In this document: piece by piece, positions 18,294 through 27,755 of the stretch
Layout: every line of letters begins with the position of its first letter
How positions within the stretch are numbered: the first letter of the stretch is position 1
NCBI GenBank assembly: GCA_947502145.1
Contig: CANMYO010000001.1
Coordinates: 1,605,501-1,669,500, forward strand
Length of the DNA stretch: 64,000 nt
Direction of reading: 5' to 3'
Source of the DNA: an uncultured Paracoccaceae bacterium
Lineage (GTDB): Bacteria; Pseudomonadota; Alphaproteobacteria; Rhodobacterales; Rhodobacteraceae
The notes under the pieces: model-generated
What the model was told of the DNA's origin: nothing
The model's database searches: none
What the model saw: only the letters and a program-made list of their open reading frames with translations
Translations under genes and position numbers: made by a program

Positions 18294-19885
18294 GCGTCGT
18301 CCTTGATGTGAAAGGTCTGAGCGTCGGGTTCCGGCAGGATGGCGAATTGAGCCCGGCTGTGCGTAACGTGTCGTTCAAGATCAACAAGGGCGAAACGGTC
18401 GCGCTGGTCGGAGAAAGTGGATCAGGCAAATCGGTGACGGCGTTGTCCACGGTCCAGCTGTTGGGCGACAGCGCAGAGGTCAGCGGCTCTATCGCTTATG
18501 AAGGTACCCAGATGGTGGGCGCAAAAGAGGCCGACCTGCGCCGTGTGCGCGGCAACGACATCAGCTTCATTTTCCAAGAGCCAATGACCTCGTTGAACCC
18601 GCTGCATACAATTGAAAAACAGCTGGCGGAATCGATTGAGCTTCATCAGGGGCTACGGGGGCCTGCCGTGCGCGCACGGGTGTTGGAGCTGCTTGAGAAG
18701 GTTGGCATTCGTGACGCGGAAAGCCGCCTGACGTCCTATCCACACCAGCTGTCCGGCGGGCAGCGCCAGCGGGTCATGATCGCGATGGCGCTTGCCAATG
18801 GGCCGGAGTTGCTGATCGCCGACGAACCGACCACCGCGCTGGATGTCACGATTCAGGCGCAGATTCTGGATCTGCTGGCCGAGCTCAAGCGCGATATCGG
18901 TATGTCGATGCTGTTCATCACCCACGATCTGACAATCGTGCGCAAGATTGCCGACAGGGTTTGCGTGATGAAGGATGGCGAGATTGTCGAACACGGCCCA
19001 ACGGCAGCGATTTTTGACAGCCCCAGCCATCCTTACACCCAAATGTTGCTTGCGGCGGAATCTGTCGGCGAACCTGACCCGGTGCCCGCAGATGCGGCAA
19101 CGATTGCAGAGACGGACGCGCTGAAGATCTGGTTTCCAATTCAGCGTGGCCTGCTCAAGCGTACGGCGGGTTATGTGAAGGCGGTGAATGCGGCGACCTT
19201 ACGGGTGCGGGCTGGTGAAACCATTGGCATTGTCGGGGAAAGCGGGTCGGGCAAGACCACGCTGGCGCTGGCGGTCATGCGACTGATTCAATCAGAGGGC
19301 AGGATCGCCTTTCTGGGGCAGGATATTTCGCGCTTTAACCAGCGTCAGATGCGGCCCCTGCGATCTGAAATGCAGATTGTTTTTCAGGACCCCTACGGCA
19401 GCTTGAGCCCGCGCATGACGGTTGAGCAGATCATTGCTGAGGGATTGAGCATACATCAGGTGGATCCCTCCCGCGATCAGCGCCAGATGGTTGCCGATAT
19501 CATGGGCGAAGTGGGATTGGACCCGGCCCTGATGCACCGTTACCCACACGAGTTCTCTGGCGGGCAGCGGCAGAGGATCGCAATCGCGCGGGCGATGATC
19601 CTGCGCCCCCGGCTTGTTGTGCTGGACGAACCGACCAGCGCATTGGACATGACGGTGCAGGTGCAGATCGTCGAACTTCTGCGTGATCTGCAGAAGAAGT
19701 ACGACCTTGCCTATCTTTTCATCTCGCACGACCTGAAGGTGGTGCGGGCCCTGTCGCACGAGGTCATGGTGATGAAACAAGGCGACGTCGTGGAAACAGG
19801 TGATGCTGCCACGATCTTTGACAATCCCGCGAACGAATATACACGGTCGCTAATGATTGCGGCCTTTGAGGGGCGAGCGGTCTAG
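18290..19885 (+). CDS. yejF: ABC transporter ATP-binding protein, duplicated (YejF-like)
   Basis: A 531-aa protein with two fused nucleotide-binding domains, as in YejF. Each half has a Walker A (GESGSGKS and GESGSGKT), a signature (LSGGQRQR and FSGGQRQR) and a Walker B with DEPT ([12 protein letters not shown] and [12 protein letters not shown]). The oligopeptide-ABC C-terminal extension with HPYTQML occurs after the first half. It powers import through YejBE. The start overlaps yejE by 4 bp. It is convergent with the carboxypeptidase gene, with only 14 bp between stops and no clear terminator. Confidence 0.94.
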   Translation: MSVVLDVKGLSVGFRQDGELSPAVRNVSFKINKGETVALVGESGSGKSVTALSTVQLLGDSAEVSGSIAYEGTQMVGAKEADLRRVRGNDISFIFQEPMTSLNPLHTIEKQLAESIELHQGLRGPAVRARVLELLEKVGIRDAESRLTSYPHQLSGGQRQRVMIAMALANGPELLIADEPTTALDVTIQAQILDLLAELKRDIGMSMLFITHDLTIVRKIADRVCVMKDGEIVEHGPTAAIFDSPSHPYTQMLLAAESVGEPDPVPADAATIAETDALKIWFPIQRGLLKRTAGYVKAVNAATLRVRAGETIGIVGESGSGKTTLALAVMRLIQSEGRIAFLGQDISRFNQRQMRPLRSEMQIVFQDPYGSLSPRMTVEQIIAEGLSIHQVDPSRDQRQMVADIMGEVGLDPALMHRYPHEFSGGQRQRIAIARAMILRPRLVVLDEPTSALDMTVQVQIVELLRDLQKKYDLAYLFISHDLKVVRALSHEVMVMKQGDVVETGDAATIFDNPANEYTRSLMIAAFEGRAV

Positions 19886-19899
19886 CCCGTTTGGCAGGG

Positions 19900-21372
19900 C
19901 TATTCAGATCCAAGCATGAAACAGGTTGTGCCGCGTGCTTGCAGGCGGCGACAGGCAAGGTCTGCGCCATCGCGGGTCAATCCCATGAAGTTGGCGTCAA
20001 ACCCGCCAGAGCGTTGCACAACGCGGCGCAGGGATCCGTCCAGCGTGCTCATCTCGTTCAGCGCGACTTTGAGCAAGACACGTTCAGCCTCGTAACGGGA
20101 TGCGTAGCGGCCGACGTTTACGCCCCAATGCCGTCCGCCCGAAGTTGAAATCCGGGTGACGATTTCAGGTGTCGGCGCGGGCGTCGGCAGGCTGGCCGCA
20201 GGGCGGGCGGCGGCGACTTCGACAACCGCGGCAGGGCGGGCCTGTGGCGCCACTGCAGGGACGGGCGTGCTGGTTTGCACCGCCTCCTCAAGCACAGAGG
20301 CGATCGCTTCCTGATTGACTGCCTCTTCCAGCGCGGAGGTGATTGTATTGGTGTCGACAGCCAACAGGACAGGGTCCTGGGCCCGGACGGGACGGGTGAC
20401 CGGGCGCAAGCTGCGCTGAACCAGACCGGTCACGCGGATCGTCTTGCCGGCCCCACCGTTTGTTGCCGGGGAACTATTTCCGGCGATGATTTCCGGTGTC
20501 GTATCCGCGGGGGCGGCGGGCACGTCCGGGCGGCGAATTGTTGCCCGGCTGGGGGCACGGCTAAAGCCAAGATCCATCAGCTCGGTGATCCGGGCATTAC
20601 GCTGTGCGGTGGATGTGCCACCAAAAACCGTTGCGATGATACGTTCCTGACCGCGTTGGGCTGAGGCGACAAGGTTGAACCCTGCCGCGCGGGTATAGCC
20701 GGTCTTGATCCCGTCACCGCCGGGGTAGCTGTTCAGCCAGCGGCTGTTGGTGTGGTTGACCCGCTTGATCCCCGCGTCGGCGGAGCGGCGCGAGAAGAGG
20801 TTATAATACTGTGGGAAATCGTAGATGACATGCCGCCCCAAGATTGACATGTCCCGTGCGGTCGACATGTGACCGTTTTGGGTCAATCCGTGGGCGTTAC
20901 GGAACGTGGTGTTGGTCATGCCCATGGCCCGCGCCGTCCGGTTCATCCGGGTTGCAAAGGCCTCTTCGGATCCGGAAATCGCAATCCCGATGGCAGTGGC
21001 CGCATCATTTGCGGATTTGACGGCGGCGGCACGCAAAAGGTAACGCAGCTTGATTTTCTGCCCAGAGCGCAGACCCAACTTCGACGGCGGTTCGCTTGCG
21101 GCGAGGGGCGTGATCGTGACTTCGGTATCCAGCCCGATTTCACCACGTTGAATGGCCTGAAACGCGATGTAGAGCGTCATCATCTTGGTCAGGGATGCGG
21201 GGTGCAATCGGGTATCGGCATTGCGCGAATGCAGCACTTCACCGGTGCGGGCATCCATCACCATCGCAGCGTAGGGCGCCGCGATTGATCGCAACGGGGC
21301 CACAGCCAGAAGAATCACACATGCGAACAGAAATAGCCCATGCAGGGCCCGAATATACGGACGACTTGCCAC
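19900..21372 (-). CDS. D-alanyl-D-alanine carboxypeptidase with C-terminal SPOR domain
   Basis: A penicillin-binding peptidase (S11 family) trimming the terminal D-Ala of peptidoglycan in the periplasm, 490 aa. It has a signal peptide (LFLFACVILLAVAPLRSIAA) and active-site motifs SLTK (SxxK, about residue 61), SAN (SxN, about 118) and KTG (about 222). A Pro/Ala/Val-rich linker (about 280-410) leads to a C-terminal SPOR domain (WGVNVGRYASRYEAERVL to the end) that binds denuded septal glycan. The start is GTG at 21370-21372, with GAGG eight bases upstream; no ATG occurs until residue 37. A SPOR domain fused to such an enzyme suggests action at the division site. Confidence 0.92.
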   Translation of the reverse strand: MASRPYIRALHGLFLFACVILLAVAPLRSIAAPYAAMVMDARTGEVLHSRNADTRLHPASLTKMMTLYIAFQAIQRGEIGLDTEVTITPLAASEPPSKLGLRSGQKIKLRYLLRAAAVKSANDAATAIGIAISGSEEAFATRMNRTARAMGMTNTTFRNAHGLTQNGHMSTARDMSILGRHVIYDFPQYYNLFSRRSADAGIKRVNHTNSRWLNSYPGGDGIKTGYTRAAGFNLVASAQRGQERIIATVFGGTSTAQRNARITELMDLGFSRAPSRATIRRPDVPAAPADTTPEIIAGNSSPATNGGAGKTIRVTGLVQRSLRPVTRPVRAQDPVLLAVDTNTITSALEEAVNQEAIASVLEEAVQTSTPVPAVAPQARPAAVVEVAAARPAASLPTPAPTPEIVTRISTSGGRHWGVNVGRYASRYEAERVLLKVALNEMSTLDGSLRRVVQRSGGFDANFMGLTRDGADLACRRLQARGTTCFMLGSE

Positions 21373-21699
21373 GTCGTTTGCCTCTTTAACTGCCTCGGTA
21401 GCCCCGAATTTTTTCGGTGGCCTTGATTATTGGCCCAACGCTAGCACAGAGGTCCATCGTCAGAAAACACCTAATTTTCAAAGGCTTTGAGTGTGGTTCT
21501 CATGCACACCCACAGGATATAGCGTCAATTGTTAGGTGGATCGCTAAATGAGGGGAAAATCCCGTTAACACTGGCCGCGCGCCATTAATGGATTTTTAGT
21601 GATTTTGGCGAGACTCTGCGAATGCGGCAGGGGGTTTCCACAGCGGCTTACTGCTCTATATAAGGGTTTCCAAATAAGCGGATCGGATATTCGGGCAGG
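21373..21699. other. Intergenic region between the carboxypeptidase gene and clpS
   Basis: This 327-bp divergent spacer has no convincing gene. It is visibly more AT-rich than its surroundings and must contain promoters for both genes. A perfect 10-bp palindrome CCATTAATGG lies at 21590-21599, and a CTATATAAG element near 21654-21662 could be a -10 region for clpS. I could not assign a matching -35 box with confidence, and no known operator is recognised. Confidence 0.4.
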
Positions 21700-22041
21700 A
21701 TGCTTGCAGACTTCTACATGATGGCAGGGAAACCGGGTGATGACGACGGCGACGTCGGCGTTGTTCTGGAAACCAAGCCCAAGACGAAGCGCCCCCCGCT
21801 TTATAAGGTTCTGATATTGAATGACGATTTCACGCCGATGGAATTTGTCGTGATGGTTTTGGAACGGTTCTTCGGGATGACGCATGCGCAGGCTTTTGAC
21901 CTAATGCTGACGGTTCACAAAAAGGGCGTCGCGGTTGTCGGCGTTTACAGTCACGAAATTGCTGAAACCAAAGTGGCGCAGGTAATGGACTTTGCCCAGC
22001 GCCACCAACACCCCCTGCAATGCACGATGGAGAAAGAATAG
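21700..22041 (+). CDS. clpS: ATP-dependent Clp protease adaptor ClpS
   Basis: ClpS delivers N-end-rule substrates to ClpAP. The 113-aa product has a disordered acidic N-terminus, then [20 protein letters not shown] with the NDD substrate-pocket motif, the helix [20 protein letters not shown], the [19 protein letters not shown] strand-helix region and the ending [10 protein letters not shown], all family hallmarks. The start is uncertain: ATGs at 21700, 21718 and 21721 are in frame and none has an ideally spaced ribosome site; the first is listed. A methyltransferase gene follows 21 bp later on the same strand. Confidence 0.94.
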   Translation: MLADFYMMAGKPGDDDGDVGVVLETKPKTKRPPLYKVLILNDDFTPMEFVVMVLERFFGMTHAQAFDLMLTVHKKGVAVVGVYSHEIAETKVAQVMDFAQRHQHPLQCTMEKE

Positions 22042-22062
22042 CCGCCGCGCTATTCAGCCCCA

Positions 22063-23037
22063 ATGGCAGCCCAATCCCGCTTACGCACCGCCATCAAGGA
22101 CGGTCTTTTGTCCCTGCCCGCCGGGTCTGTCGCGGTCATGCGACCGCCGGTTGGCTATGATCTTGCGGCACTGCCCGGGGATGATGTGCGAATTATCCAA
22201 ACCCTTGCCACAGACCATGGCATTTTTGCGCAGGCAGGGTATGCTGTGTCACAGAACCTGCCTGACGTCGCTGCTGCGATTGTCGTCGTCCCGCGGGCCA
22301 AGGCGCTGGCCCGCGCGATGGTGGCAGAGGCAGCGCGCTGCGCTGATCTGGTTGTGGTGGATGGCAGCAAGACGGACGGTGTCGACAGCCTGTGGAAATC
22401 CTGTCGCAAGTCACTGGGTGATCTGCCGTCGGTGACCAAGGATCATGGGCGGATATTCTGGTTCTCCAAAACCGATGTGTTTGAAGACTGGAAGGCCGCA
22501 CCGCCATCCAGGGGGAAAGACGGATATTTTACCGCCGCCGGCGTCTTTTCCGACGGGGCCATCGACAAGGGGTCTGCCCTTTTGGCTGCGGCCCTGCCGG
22601 AAAAGCTGCCCAAGCGGATGGCCGATCTTGGCGCAGGGTGGGGGTATCTCACCGATCAGGTGTTGCAGAGAGCGGGCGTTGAACAAATTGACCTGATCGA
22701 GGCAGAGGCCCTGTCGCTGGACTGCGCCAAATTGAACGTAACGGACCCGCGCGCCAGTTTTCACTGGGCTGACGCGTTGCAATTTGCACCCGAAAAACCC
22801 TACGACGGAATCGTTATGAATCCGCCGTTTCATGCCGGTCGCAAGGGCGACCCGGACCTTGGGCGCGGTTTTATCGCAGCGGCGGCCCGGATGCTGACGC
22901 CGCAGGGTCAACTGTGGATGGTGGCGAATCGCCATTTGCCCTATGAATCGGCCTTACGCGATCTGTTTCGTCATGTTGAAGAGTTGCCGGGTTCTGGCGG
23001 GTTCAAGATTTTCCACGCCGCGCGCCCGTTGCGCTGA
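22063..23037 (+). CDS. Class I methyltransferase, RsmC-like (16S rRNA guanine-N2)
   Basis: A 324-aa SAM-dependent methyltransferase resembling RsmC/RlmG. The N-terminal half is a degenerate, non-catalytic methyltransferase-like domain. The C-terminal half has the SAM motif MADLGAGWGYLTDQVL (about residue 187) and the catalytic NPPFHAGRK (about 251), which is typical of amino-group methylation on nucleic acid. RsmC methylates G1207 of 16S rRNA; rRNA as the target is inferred from the family. It follows clpS by 21 bp and precedes an SDR gene by 24 bp, so the three may be cotranscribed. Confidence 0.85.
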   Translation: MAAQSRLRTAIKDGLLSLPAGSVAVMRPPVGYDLAALPGDDVRIIQTLATDHGIFAQAGYAVSQNLPDVAAAIVVVPRAKALARAMVAEAARCADLVVVDGSKTDGVDSLWKSCRKSLGDLPSVTKDHGRIFWFSKTDVFEDWKAAPPSRGKDGYFTAAGVFSDGAIDKGSALLAAALPEKLPKRMADLGAGWGYLTDQVLQRAGVEQIDLIEAEALSLDCAKLNVTDPRASFHWADALQFAPEKPYDGIVMNPPFHAGRKGDPDLGRGFIAAAARMLTPQGQLWMVANRHLPYESALRDLFRHVEELPGSGGFKIFHAARPLR

Positions 23038-23061
23038 CCCTAACAACACCGGGAGTATCCC

Positions 23062-23868
23062 ATGTCATTTTCCATTGCGGGCAAGACCGCCATTGTGACC
23101 GGCGCAGCAAATGGGGTTGGGTTAGCCATTGGACGTCACTTTGCACAACAGGGTGCAAATGTGATGTTTGTCGATATGGATGAACGCGCACTTTCGCGCG
23201 AGGTAGGTGACGAAGCCGCCGAGGAAAAGAATATCAGGCTGTTTGCCGGTGATCTGCGCAAGAAGCTGACAATCGCAAATTTGCTGTCTGCAACGGTGGA
23301 CGCGTTTGACACGGTTGACATACTGGTCAACGCGACCCGACAGGTGCTTGAGACTGACGCGCTTGATCCTGAAGATACCAGCATGGATGAGCTGTTGCAG
23401 CAGAACCTGCTGACCGCGCTAAGGGTCTCGCAGGCCACAGCGCGACGGATGATCAAGCAGGCCAAGGACGATGACGGGGACGGGCCGATTGGATCGATCG
23501 TGAACCTCAGCTCCATCGCGGCGCGGCGCACGCGCCCTGATTTGCTGGCCTATTCTGTCAGCAATGCCGCCCTTGACCAGATGACCCGATCGCTTGCGGT
23601 CGCGCTTGCGTCAAAACGGATCCGGGTGAATGCGGTGGCGTTTGGTTCGGTGATGAGCGCCAGCCTGAAAGTATCGCTCAAGGAAGATGACGATCTGCGC
23701 GAGGCAATTGTCGCAAACACGCCGTTGCAACGGATCGCCAGCCCCGGAGAAGTGTCTGACGCCGTGCAATACCTTGCCTCTGACGCGGCTGGGTTTGTCA
23801 CAGGGCAAATCATCACCGTTGATGGTGGGCGCACCTTGCTGGATCCGGTCGCTGTCTCAGCACATTGA
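23062..23868 (+). CDS. SDR-family oxidoreductase with altered active site
   Basis: A 268-aa short-chain dehydrogenase/reductase fold: cofactor motif TGAANGVG near the N-terminus, acidic residue after strand 2 (FVDMDE) favouring NAD(H), NLSSIAA with the usual catalytic Ser, and C-terminal VTGQIITVDGG. Two positions depart from the classical pattern: the NAG motif reads NAT, and the catalytic YxxxK reads YSVSN, with Asn in place of Lys. The Tyr and Ser remain. The protein may have reduced or different activity, or act as a binding or regulatory protein. GGGAG precedes the ATG. Substrate unknown. Confidence 0.85.
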   Translation: MSFSIAGKTAIVTGAANGVGLAIGRHFAQQGANVMFVDMDERALSREVGDEAAEEKNIRLFAGDLRKKLTIANLLSATVDAFDTVDILVNATRQVLETDALDPEDTSMDELLQQNLLTALRVSQATARRMIKQAKDDDGDGPIGSIVNLSSIAARRTRPDLLAYSVSNAALDQMTRSLAVALASKRIRVNAVAFGSVMSASLKVSLKEDDDLREAIVANTPLQRIASPGEVSDAVQYLASDAAGFVTGQIITVDGGRTLLDPVAVSAH

Positions 23869-24255
23869 TTATTCCGGGTAGAGGCTGCGGCATTGGGCCA
23901 CCTGCGCGCTGGCAGCGGCGGCCAGTTGATCGCGGCGCGCCTTTAACGAGGCGAGCTTGGCTTGTTCGGCGTTCAGGTCCACCGCCACCGGCACACGGAC
24001 TTTGGTGACGCGCACCTCTTCACAGCGGGTGCGCACCGGTTCGCCACTGGCGGTGACACCACGGCAGATGCGATTGACCTCGCGCACGCGTTCTTCCGTG
24101 CGCAGGGCAAATCCACGTCGAATGGTCGCTTCGGTCTGGGCAATCAACTGGGCATTGATCCGCGCGTCGCGGGTTGCCTGGCCCAGGCATTGTTCGCGAG
24201 GCGTTGCACAGGCAGCGAGCAGCAAGAGGGGCAAGAGGATCAGGGCAGGGTGCAT
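23869..24255 (-). CDS. Small lipoprotein of unknown function
   Basis: A 128-aa predicted lipoprotein: signal peptide with lipobox LLAAC (MHPALILLPLLLLAACATP), then a mostly helical, charged region with four further cysteines (CLGQ, ICRG, RCEEV, QCRS) and a long Ala/Arg/Leu helix. GGAG sits 5-6 bases before the ATG at 24255. It ends directly at the SDR stop (convergent, no gap) and is divergent from hemF. I recognise no family. The even cysteine count might allow disulfides in the periplasm. Confidence 0.72.
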   Translation of the reverse strand: MHPALILLPLLLLAACATPREQCLGQATRDARINAQLIAQTEATIRRGFALRTEERVREVNRICRGVTASGEPVRTRCEEVRVTKVRVPVAVDLNAEQAKLASLKARRDQLAAAASAQVAQCRSLYPE

Positions 24256-24353
24256 GGGGACTCCGGTGTTGATCTGACGCAAGGTTTCTGGTCGTCTGCC
24301 CGCTATGGTGCACGGCAACAGTTGTTATGCAATATCAGGGTGGTGGAACGGCG

Positions 24354-25244
24354 ATGACCGGCGGAATGGAACAGGAAAAAGCGCAGGCTGCAGCATGGTT
24401 TGAAGCCCTGCGGGATGAGATTGTCACCGCGTTTGAAGGGCTTGAAGCCAGCCAGACCACGGGCCCCACAGCGAACCTGCCCGCTGGCGTGTTTGCACGC
24501 AGCGAAACCAAGCGCACTGCGGATGACGGGTCGGACGCGGGCGGCGGGGTGATGTCGGTCATGCGCGGCGGTAGGGTGTTCGAAAAGGTCGGGGTGAATA
24601 CCTCAACCGTGTATGGTGAGCTGGGTGCGGCAGCGCAAAAGGCCATGGCCGCGCGCGGTGTACCGGGTATGGCGGATGATCCCCGGTTTTGGGCCTCGGG
24701 GATCTCCCTTGTGGCGCATATGCAGAACCCGCATTGCCCTGCCGTACACATGAACACGCGGATGTTCTGGACACCACATGCTTGGTGGTTCGGCGGCGGG
24801 TCGGATTTGAACCCTTGCATCGCTTACGATGAAGACACCGCGCATTTTCATGCGACGCAAAAGGCGCATCTTGATCCACATGGTGCGGATTTCTATCCCA
24901 AGCTGAAGGAATGGGCGGATTCGTATTTCTACATTCCCCATCGCGGGCGTGCACGCGGGGTCGGCGGCATTTTCATGGATGATCACTGCACAGGCGACTG
25001 GGCGGCAGATTTCAGCCTGACGCAGGATATCGGAAGGGCGTTCCTGCCGGCATATCGTCCGCTAGTGGAGAAGCGCCGGAACCAACGCTGGTCAGAAGAG
25101 GACAAGGATACGCAGCTTGTTCATCGTGGTCTCTATGCGGAATATAATCTGGTTTACGACCGCGGCACCAAATTCGGTCTGGCCACGGGGCATGATGCAA
25201 ATGCCGTGCTGATGAGTCTTCCACCTCTCGCCAAGTGGGTGTGA
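24354..25244 (+). CDS. hemF: Oxygen-dependent coproporphyrinogen-III oxidase
   Basis: HemF converts coproporphyrinogen III to protoporphyrinogen IX using oxygen. The 296-aa product shows the family landmarks FEKVGVNTSTVYGEL, the HMNTRMFW motif, WWFGGGSDLNPCIAY, and the C-terminal YAEYNLVYDRGTKFGLATGH. ATG at 24354 is chosen over 24327; ATG 24366 is also possible. hemE and hemC lie 0.5-2.5 kb downstream but on separate transcription units, so this is a loose heme cluster rather than an operon. Confidence 0.97.
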   Translation: MTGGMEQEKAQAAAWFEALRDEIVTAFEGLEASQTTGPTANLPAGVFARSETKRTADDGSDAGGGVMSVMRGGRVFEKVGVNTSTVYGELGAAAQKAMAARGVPGMADDPRFWASGISLVAHMQNPHCPAVHMNTRMFWTPHAWWFGGGSDLNPCIAYDEDTAHFHATQKAHLDPHGADFYPKLKEWADSYFYIPHRGRARGVGGIFMDDHCTGDWAADFSLTQDIGRAFLPAYRPLVEKRRNQRWSEEDKDTQLVHRGLYAEYNLVYDRGTKFGLATGHDANAVLMSLPPLAKWV

Positions 25245-25328
25245 TCCAAAGGAGCGCCTGACGGCGCACACCATTCTGGCGCGGAGGACAGGCGAGCCAG
25301 ACAGGGCCGGGTCCGTCGTGGGGCGGGG

Positions 25329-25679
25329 TCAGTCCGGTTGCACAAAAAGTGCGCCGCCGGCCTCGATGCGGCGCGCACCGGATACTTCCGCTTGCGGTGC
25401 TGCTGCAAAGATATCGTCGCCATTTGCTTTGGCCTCAAGATGTGCACGTATAAGGTCTGGCGGCATATCTGTTGCGTCAGCATAACGTGCGACAGCAAAG
25501 TCGGGCGCAACAGCCAGCATGGCGCGGGCGAGCCGAAGCTGCACGAGGTTGAAGCGGTTCAGCTCAGCGCCCAATGCGGTGACCTCATCGCTGCTGGCGG
25601 GCGCAAATGAGAGCCAGAGCATGCAGATCAGCACAAAGCCGCGCAATCCGCGCCACAAAGATTTGAGTATTAGCCGCAT
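25329..25679 (-). CDS. Hypothetical exported or membrane-anchored small protein
   Basis: A 116-aa protein with one N-terminal hydrophobic segment (GFVLICMLWLSFAPASS) that could be a signal peptide or an anchor, followed by a soluble helical part (NRFNLVQLRLARAMLAVAP and DLIRAHLEAKANGDD). I recognise no family. It follows hemE on the same strand with a 16-bp gap, so it is probably cotranscribed with it. The location next to hemE does not by itself suggest a function in heme synthesis. Confidence 0.6.
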   Translation of the reverse strand: MRLILKSLWRGLRGFVLICMLWLSFAPASSDEVTALGAELNRFNLVQLRLARAMLAVAPDFAVARYADATDMPPDLIRAHLEAKANGDDIFAAAPQAEVSGARRIEAGGALFVQPD

Positions 25680-25695
25680 TACGGCCCCGCGTTGA

Positions 25696-26724
25696 TTATC
25701 CGTTGCGGATAGTCTCGATCATCAATGCGACATTTTTAGGGTCCGCGTCAGGCGTAATGCCGTGCCCGAGATTGAAGATATGCGGCCCATTGGCAAAGGC
25801 CGCGCAGATACGTTTCGTTTCACCGACCAGATCAGCGCCACCGGTCACCATATGGGATGACTTGAGATTGCCCTGCACACAGCCGGCTGTCTGCACATGC
25901 GCAGCAGCCCATTCAGCGGTCACCCCATCATCAAGGGCGATGCAGTCTGCGCCGGTTTGTGCATGCAATCCTGTGTACCTTTCGCCCGCGCCGCGCGGGA
26001 AAGCGATGATCGGCGTGTCGGGGTGTTTTGCCTTGAGCGCGGCAACAATTCTGGCGGTGGGCGCAATGGCGAAGTCATGAAAGTCATCGCCCTGAAGTGA
26101 GCCGGCCCAGCTGTCAAATATCTTGACGACCTCTGCGCCCGCCGCGATCTGGCGGGACAGATAATGGATTGTGCCTTCGGTGATGCGGTCGATGAGGGCT
26201 TGAAAAACAGCGCGGTTTTCAGCCTTGAGGGCATGGGCAGGGCCCTGATCCGGTGTGCCCTGACCAGCGATCATATAGGTTGCGACGGTCCAGGGTGCCC
26301 CTGCAAAGCCGATCAGCGTGGTTTCGGCTGGCAGTTCCTGTGCAAGAATCCTGACCGTTTCGTAGATTGGCGAAAGCGTTTCATCGATGGCGCTGAGCGG
26401 TTTCAGAGCATCCAGTTCAGACGGGGTGGTGATCGTAGACAGCCGGGGGCCTTCGCCCGTCACAAACCACAAATCCGCCCCCAGCGCCTGCGGCAGAAGC
26501 AGGATATCGGCAAAAAGGATCGCGGCATCAAAACCATAACGGCGGATCGGTTGCAGCGTTACCTCGGCTGCCAGATCAGGATTGTAGCAAAGCGACAGAA
26601 AGTCCCCGGCCTGTGCGCGGGTGGCCTTGTATTCGGGCAGGTAACGGCCTGCCTGGCGCATCATCCAGATCGGCGGGGTTGGCAGGGTTTCACCCGCGAG
26701 GGCGCGCAAGATCGTCTTTGTCAT
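25696..26724 (-). CDS. hemE: Uroporphyrinogen decarboxylase
   Basis: HemE decarboxylates uroporphyrinogen III to coproporphyrinogen III in the cytoplasm. The 342-aa product has the signature [15 protein letters not shown] near residue 18, the second conserved [12 protein letters not shown] segment, [22 protein letters not shown], and a C-terminal [18 protein letters not shown] seven bases before the ATG supports the start. It is divergent from hemC across about 80 bp, so the two share a promoter region. Confidence 0.97.
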   Translation of the reverse strand: MTKTILRALAGETLPTPPIWMMRQAGRYLPEYKATRAQAGDFLSLCYNPDLAAEVTLQPIRRYGFDAAILFADILLLPQALGADLWFVTGEGPRLSTITTPSELDALKPLSAIDETLSPIYETVRILAQELPAETTLIGFAGAPWTVATYMIAGQGTPDQGPAHALKAENRAVFQALIDRITEGTIHYLSRQIAAGAEVVKIFDSWAGSLQGDDFHDFAIAPTARIVAALKAKHPDTPIIAFPRGAGERYTGLHAQTGADCIALDDGVTAEWAAAHVQTAGCVQGNLKSSHMVTGGADLVGETKRICAAFANGPHIFNLGHGITPDADPKNVALMIETIRNG

Positions 26725-26804
26725 CAGCTATCCTTTGAATTGGCACCGTCGTCGCAATGGTTTGCATTGTTGTCAACCCAGATTGACAGGACTAGAAGTT
26801 GGAC

Positions 26805-27755
26805 ATGTCGATTGATCTTCCCAGCCCCGCCGCGCCTTTCAAAATCGGAACCCGTGGATCGCCGCTTGCCCTGGCGCAGGCCCATGAAACCCGTAGCCGG
26901 CTGATGACAGCGTTTGATCTTCCGCAGACTGCGTTCGTGATCACTGTCATCAAGGTGAAGGGTGATCAGATCCTGGATAAACCGCTGCGCGAGATTGATG
27001 GCAAAGGCCTGTTCACGCGGGAGATAGAAGAGGCCCTTCTGGATGGCGGCATCGACATCGCGGTGCATTCAACCAAGGACATGCCCGTCGCCCAGCCCGA
27101 AGGGCTGATCATGCAGACCTTTTTGCCGCGCGAGGATGTGCGTGATGCCTTTGTGTCGTTAAAATACAAAGGCTTGGTCCAAATGCCCACCGGGGCAATT
27201 GTCGGCACTTCGTCAACCCGCAGGCGCGCGCAACTGGCGGCGCGTTTTCCGCATCTGCAGGTGGTCGAATTTCGCGGTAACGTACAGACTCGATTGAAAA
27301 AATTGGCGGATGGTGTGGCCGATGCGACATTTCTGGCGATAGCTGGCTTGCGGCGGCTTGGGATGGATGACGTGCCCTATTCACCGATCAGCGCGGATGA
27401 GATGTTACCCGCCATTGCCCAGGGCGCGATCGGGATTGAGCGGCGCGAGGGGGATGAGCGGGCCCGGACGATGTTGGATGCGATTCATGATCAGGACACG
27501 GGACATTGCCTAAGTGCCGAGCGCGCGTTGCTGGCCGGGCTGGACGGATCCTGCGAGACACCGATTGGCGGCCTTGCAGAGCTTGACGGCGCAACCCTGC
27601 GACTGCGCGGAGAAATTCTGCGGCATGACGGGTCCAAGGTCCTGACGGCCATGGCGCAAGGTCCGATTGCATCGGGTGCGGCAATGGGTCGCGACATGGC
27701 GGTTGAGCTTTTGGCGAAAGCGGGTCCCGATTTCTTTGATCACCCGGCGGGATAG
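26805..27755 (+). CDS. hemC: Hydroxymethylbilane synthase (porphobilinogen deaminase)
   Basis: HemC joins four porphobilinogens into hydroxymethylbilane. Motifs in its 316 aa: IGTRGSPLALAQA at the N-terminus, HSTKDMP, GTSSTRRRAQL, FRGNVQTRLKKL, and the dipyrromethane cofactor cysteine in LDGSCETPIGG. The ATG at 26805 is used; a TTG at 26799 is in frame but less likely. Its 3' end overlaps the convergent GlcD-type oxidase gene by 16 bp (27740-27755). It is divergent from hemE. Confidence 0.96.
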   Translation: MSIDLPSPAAPFKIGTRGSPLALAQAHETRSRLMTAFDLPQTAFVITVIKVKGDQILDKPLREIDGKGLFTREIEEALLDGGIDIAVHSTKDMPVAQPEGLIMQTFLPREDVRDAFVSLKYKGLVQMPTGAIVGTSSTRRRAQLAARFPHLQVVEFRGNVQTRLKKLADGVADATFLAIAGLRRLGMDDVPYSPISADEMLPAIAQGAIGIERREGDERARTMLDAIHDQDTGHCLSAERALLAGLDGSCETPIGGLAELDGATLRLRGEILRHDGSKVLTAMAQGPIASGAAMGRDMAVELLAKAGPDFFDHPAG

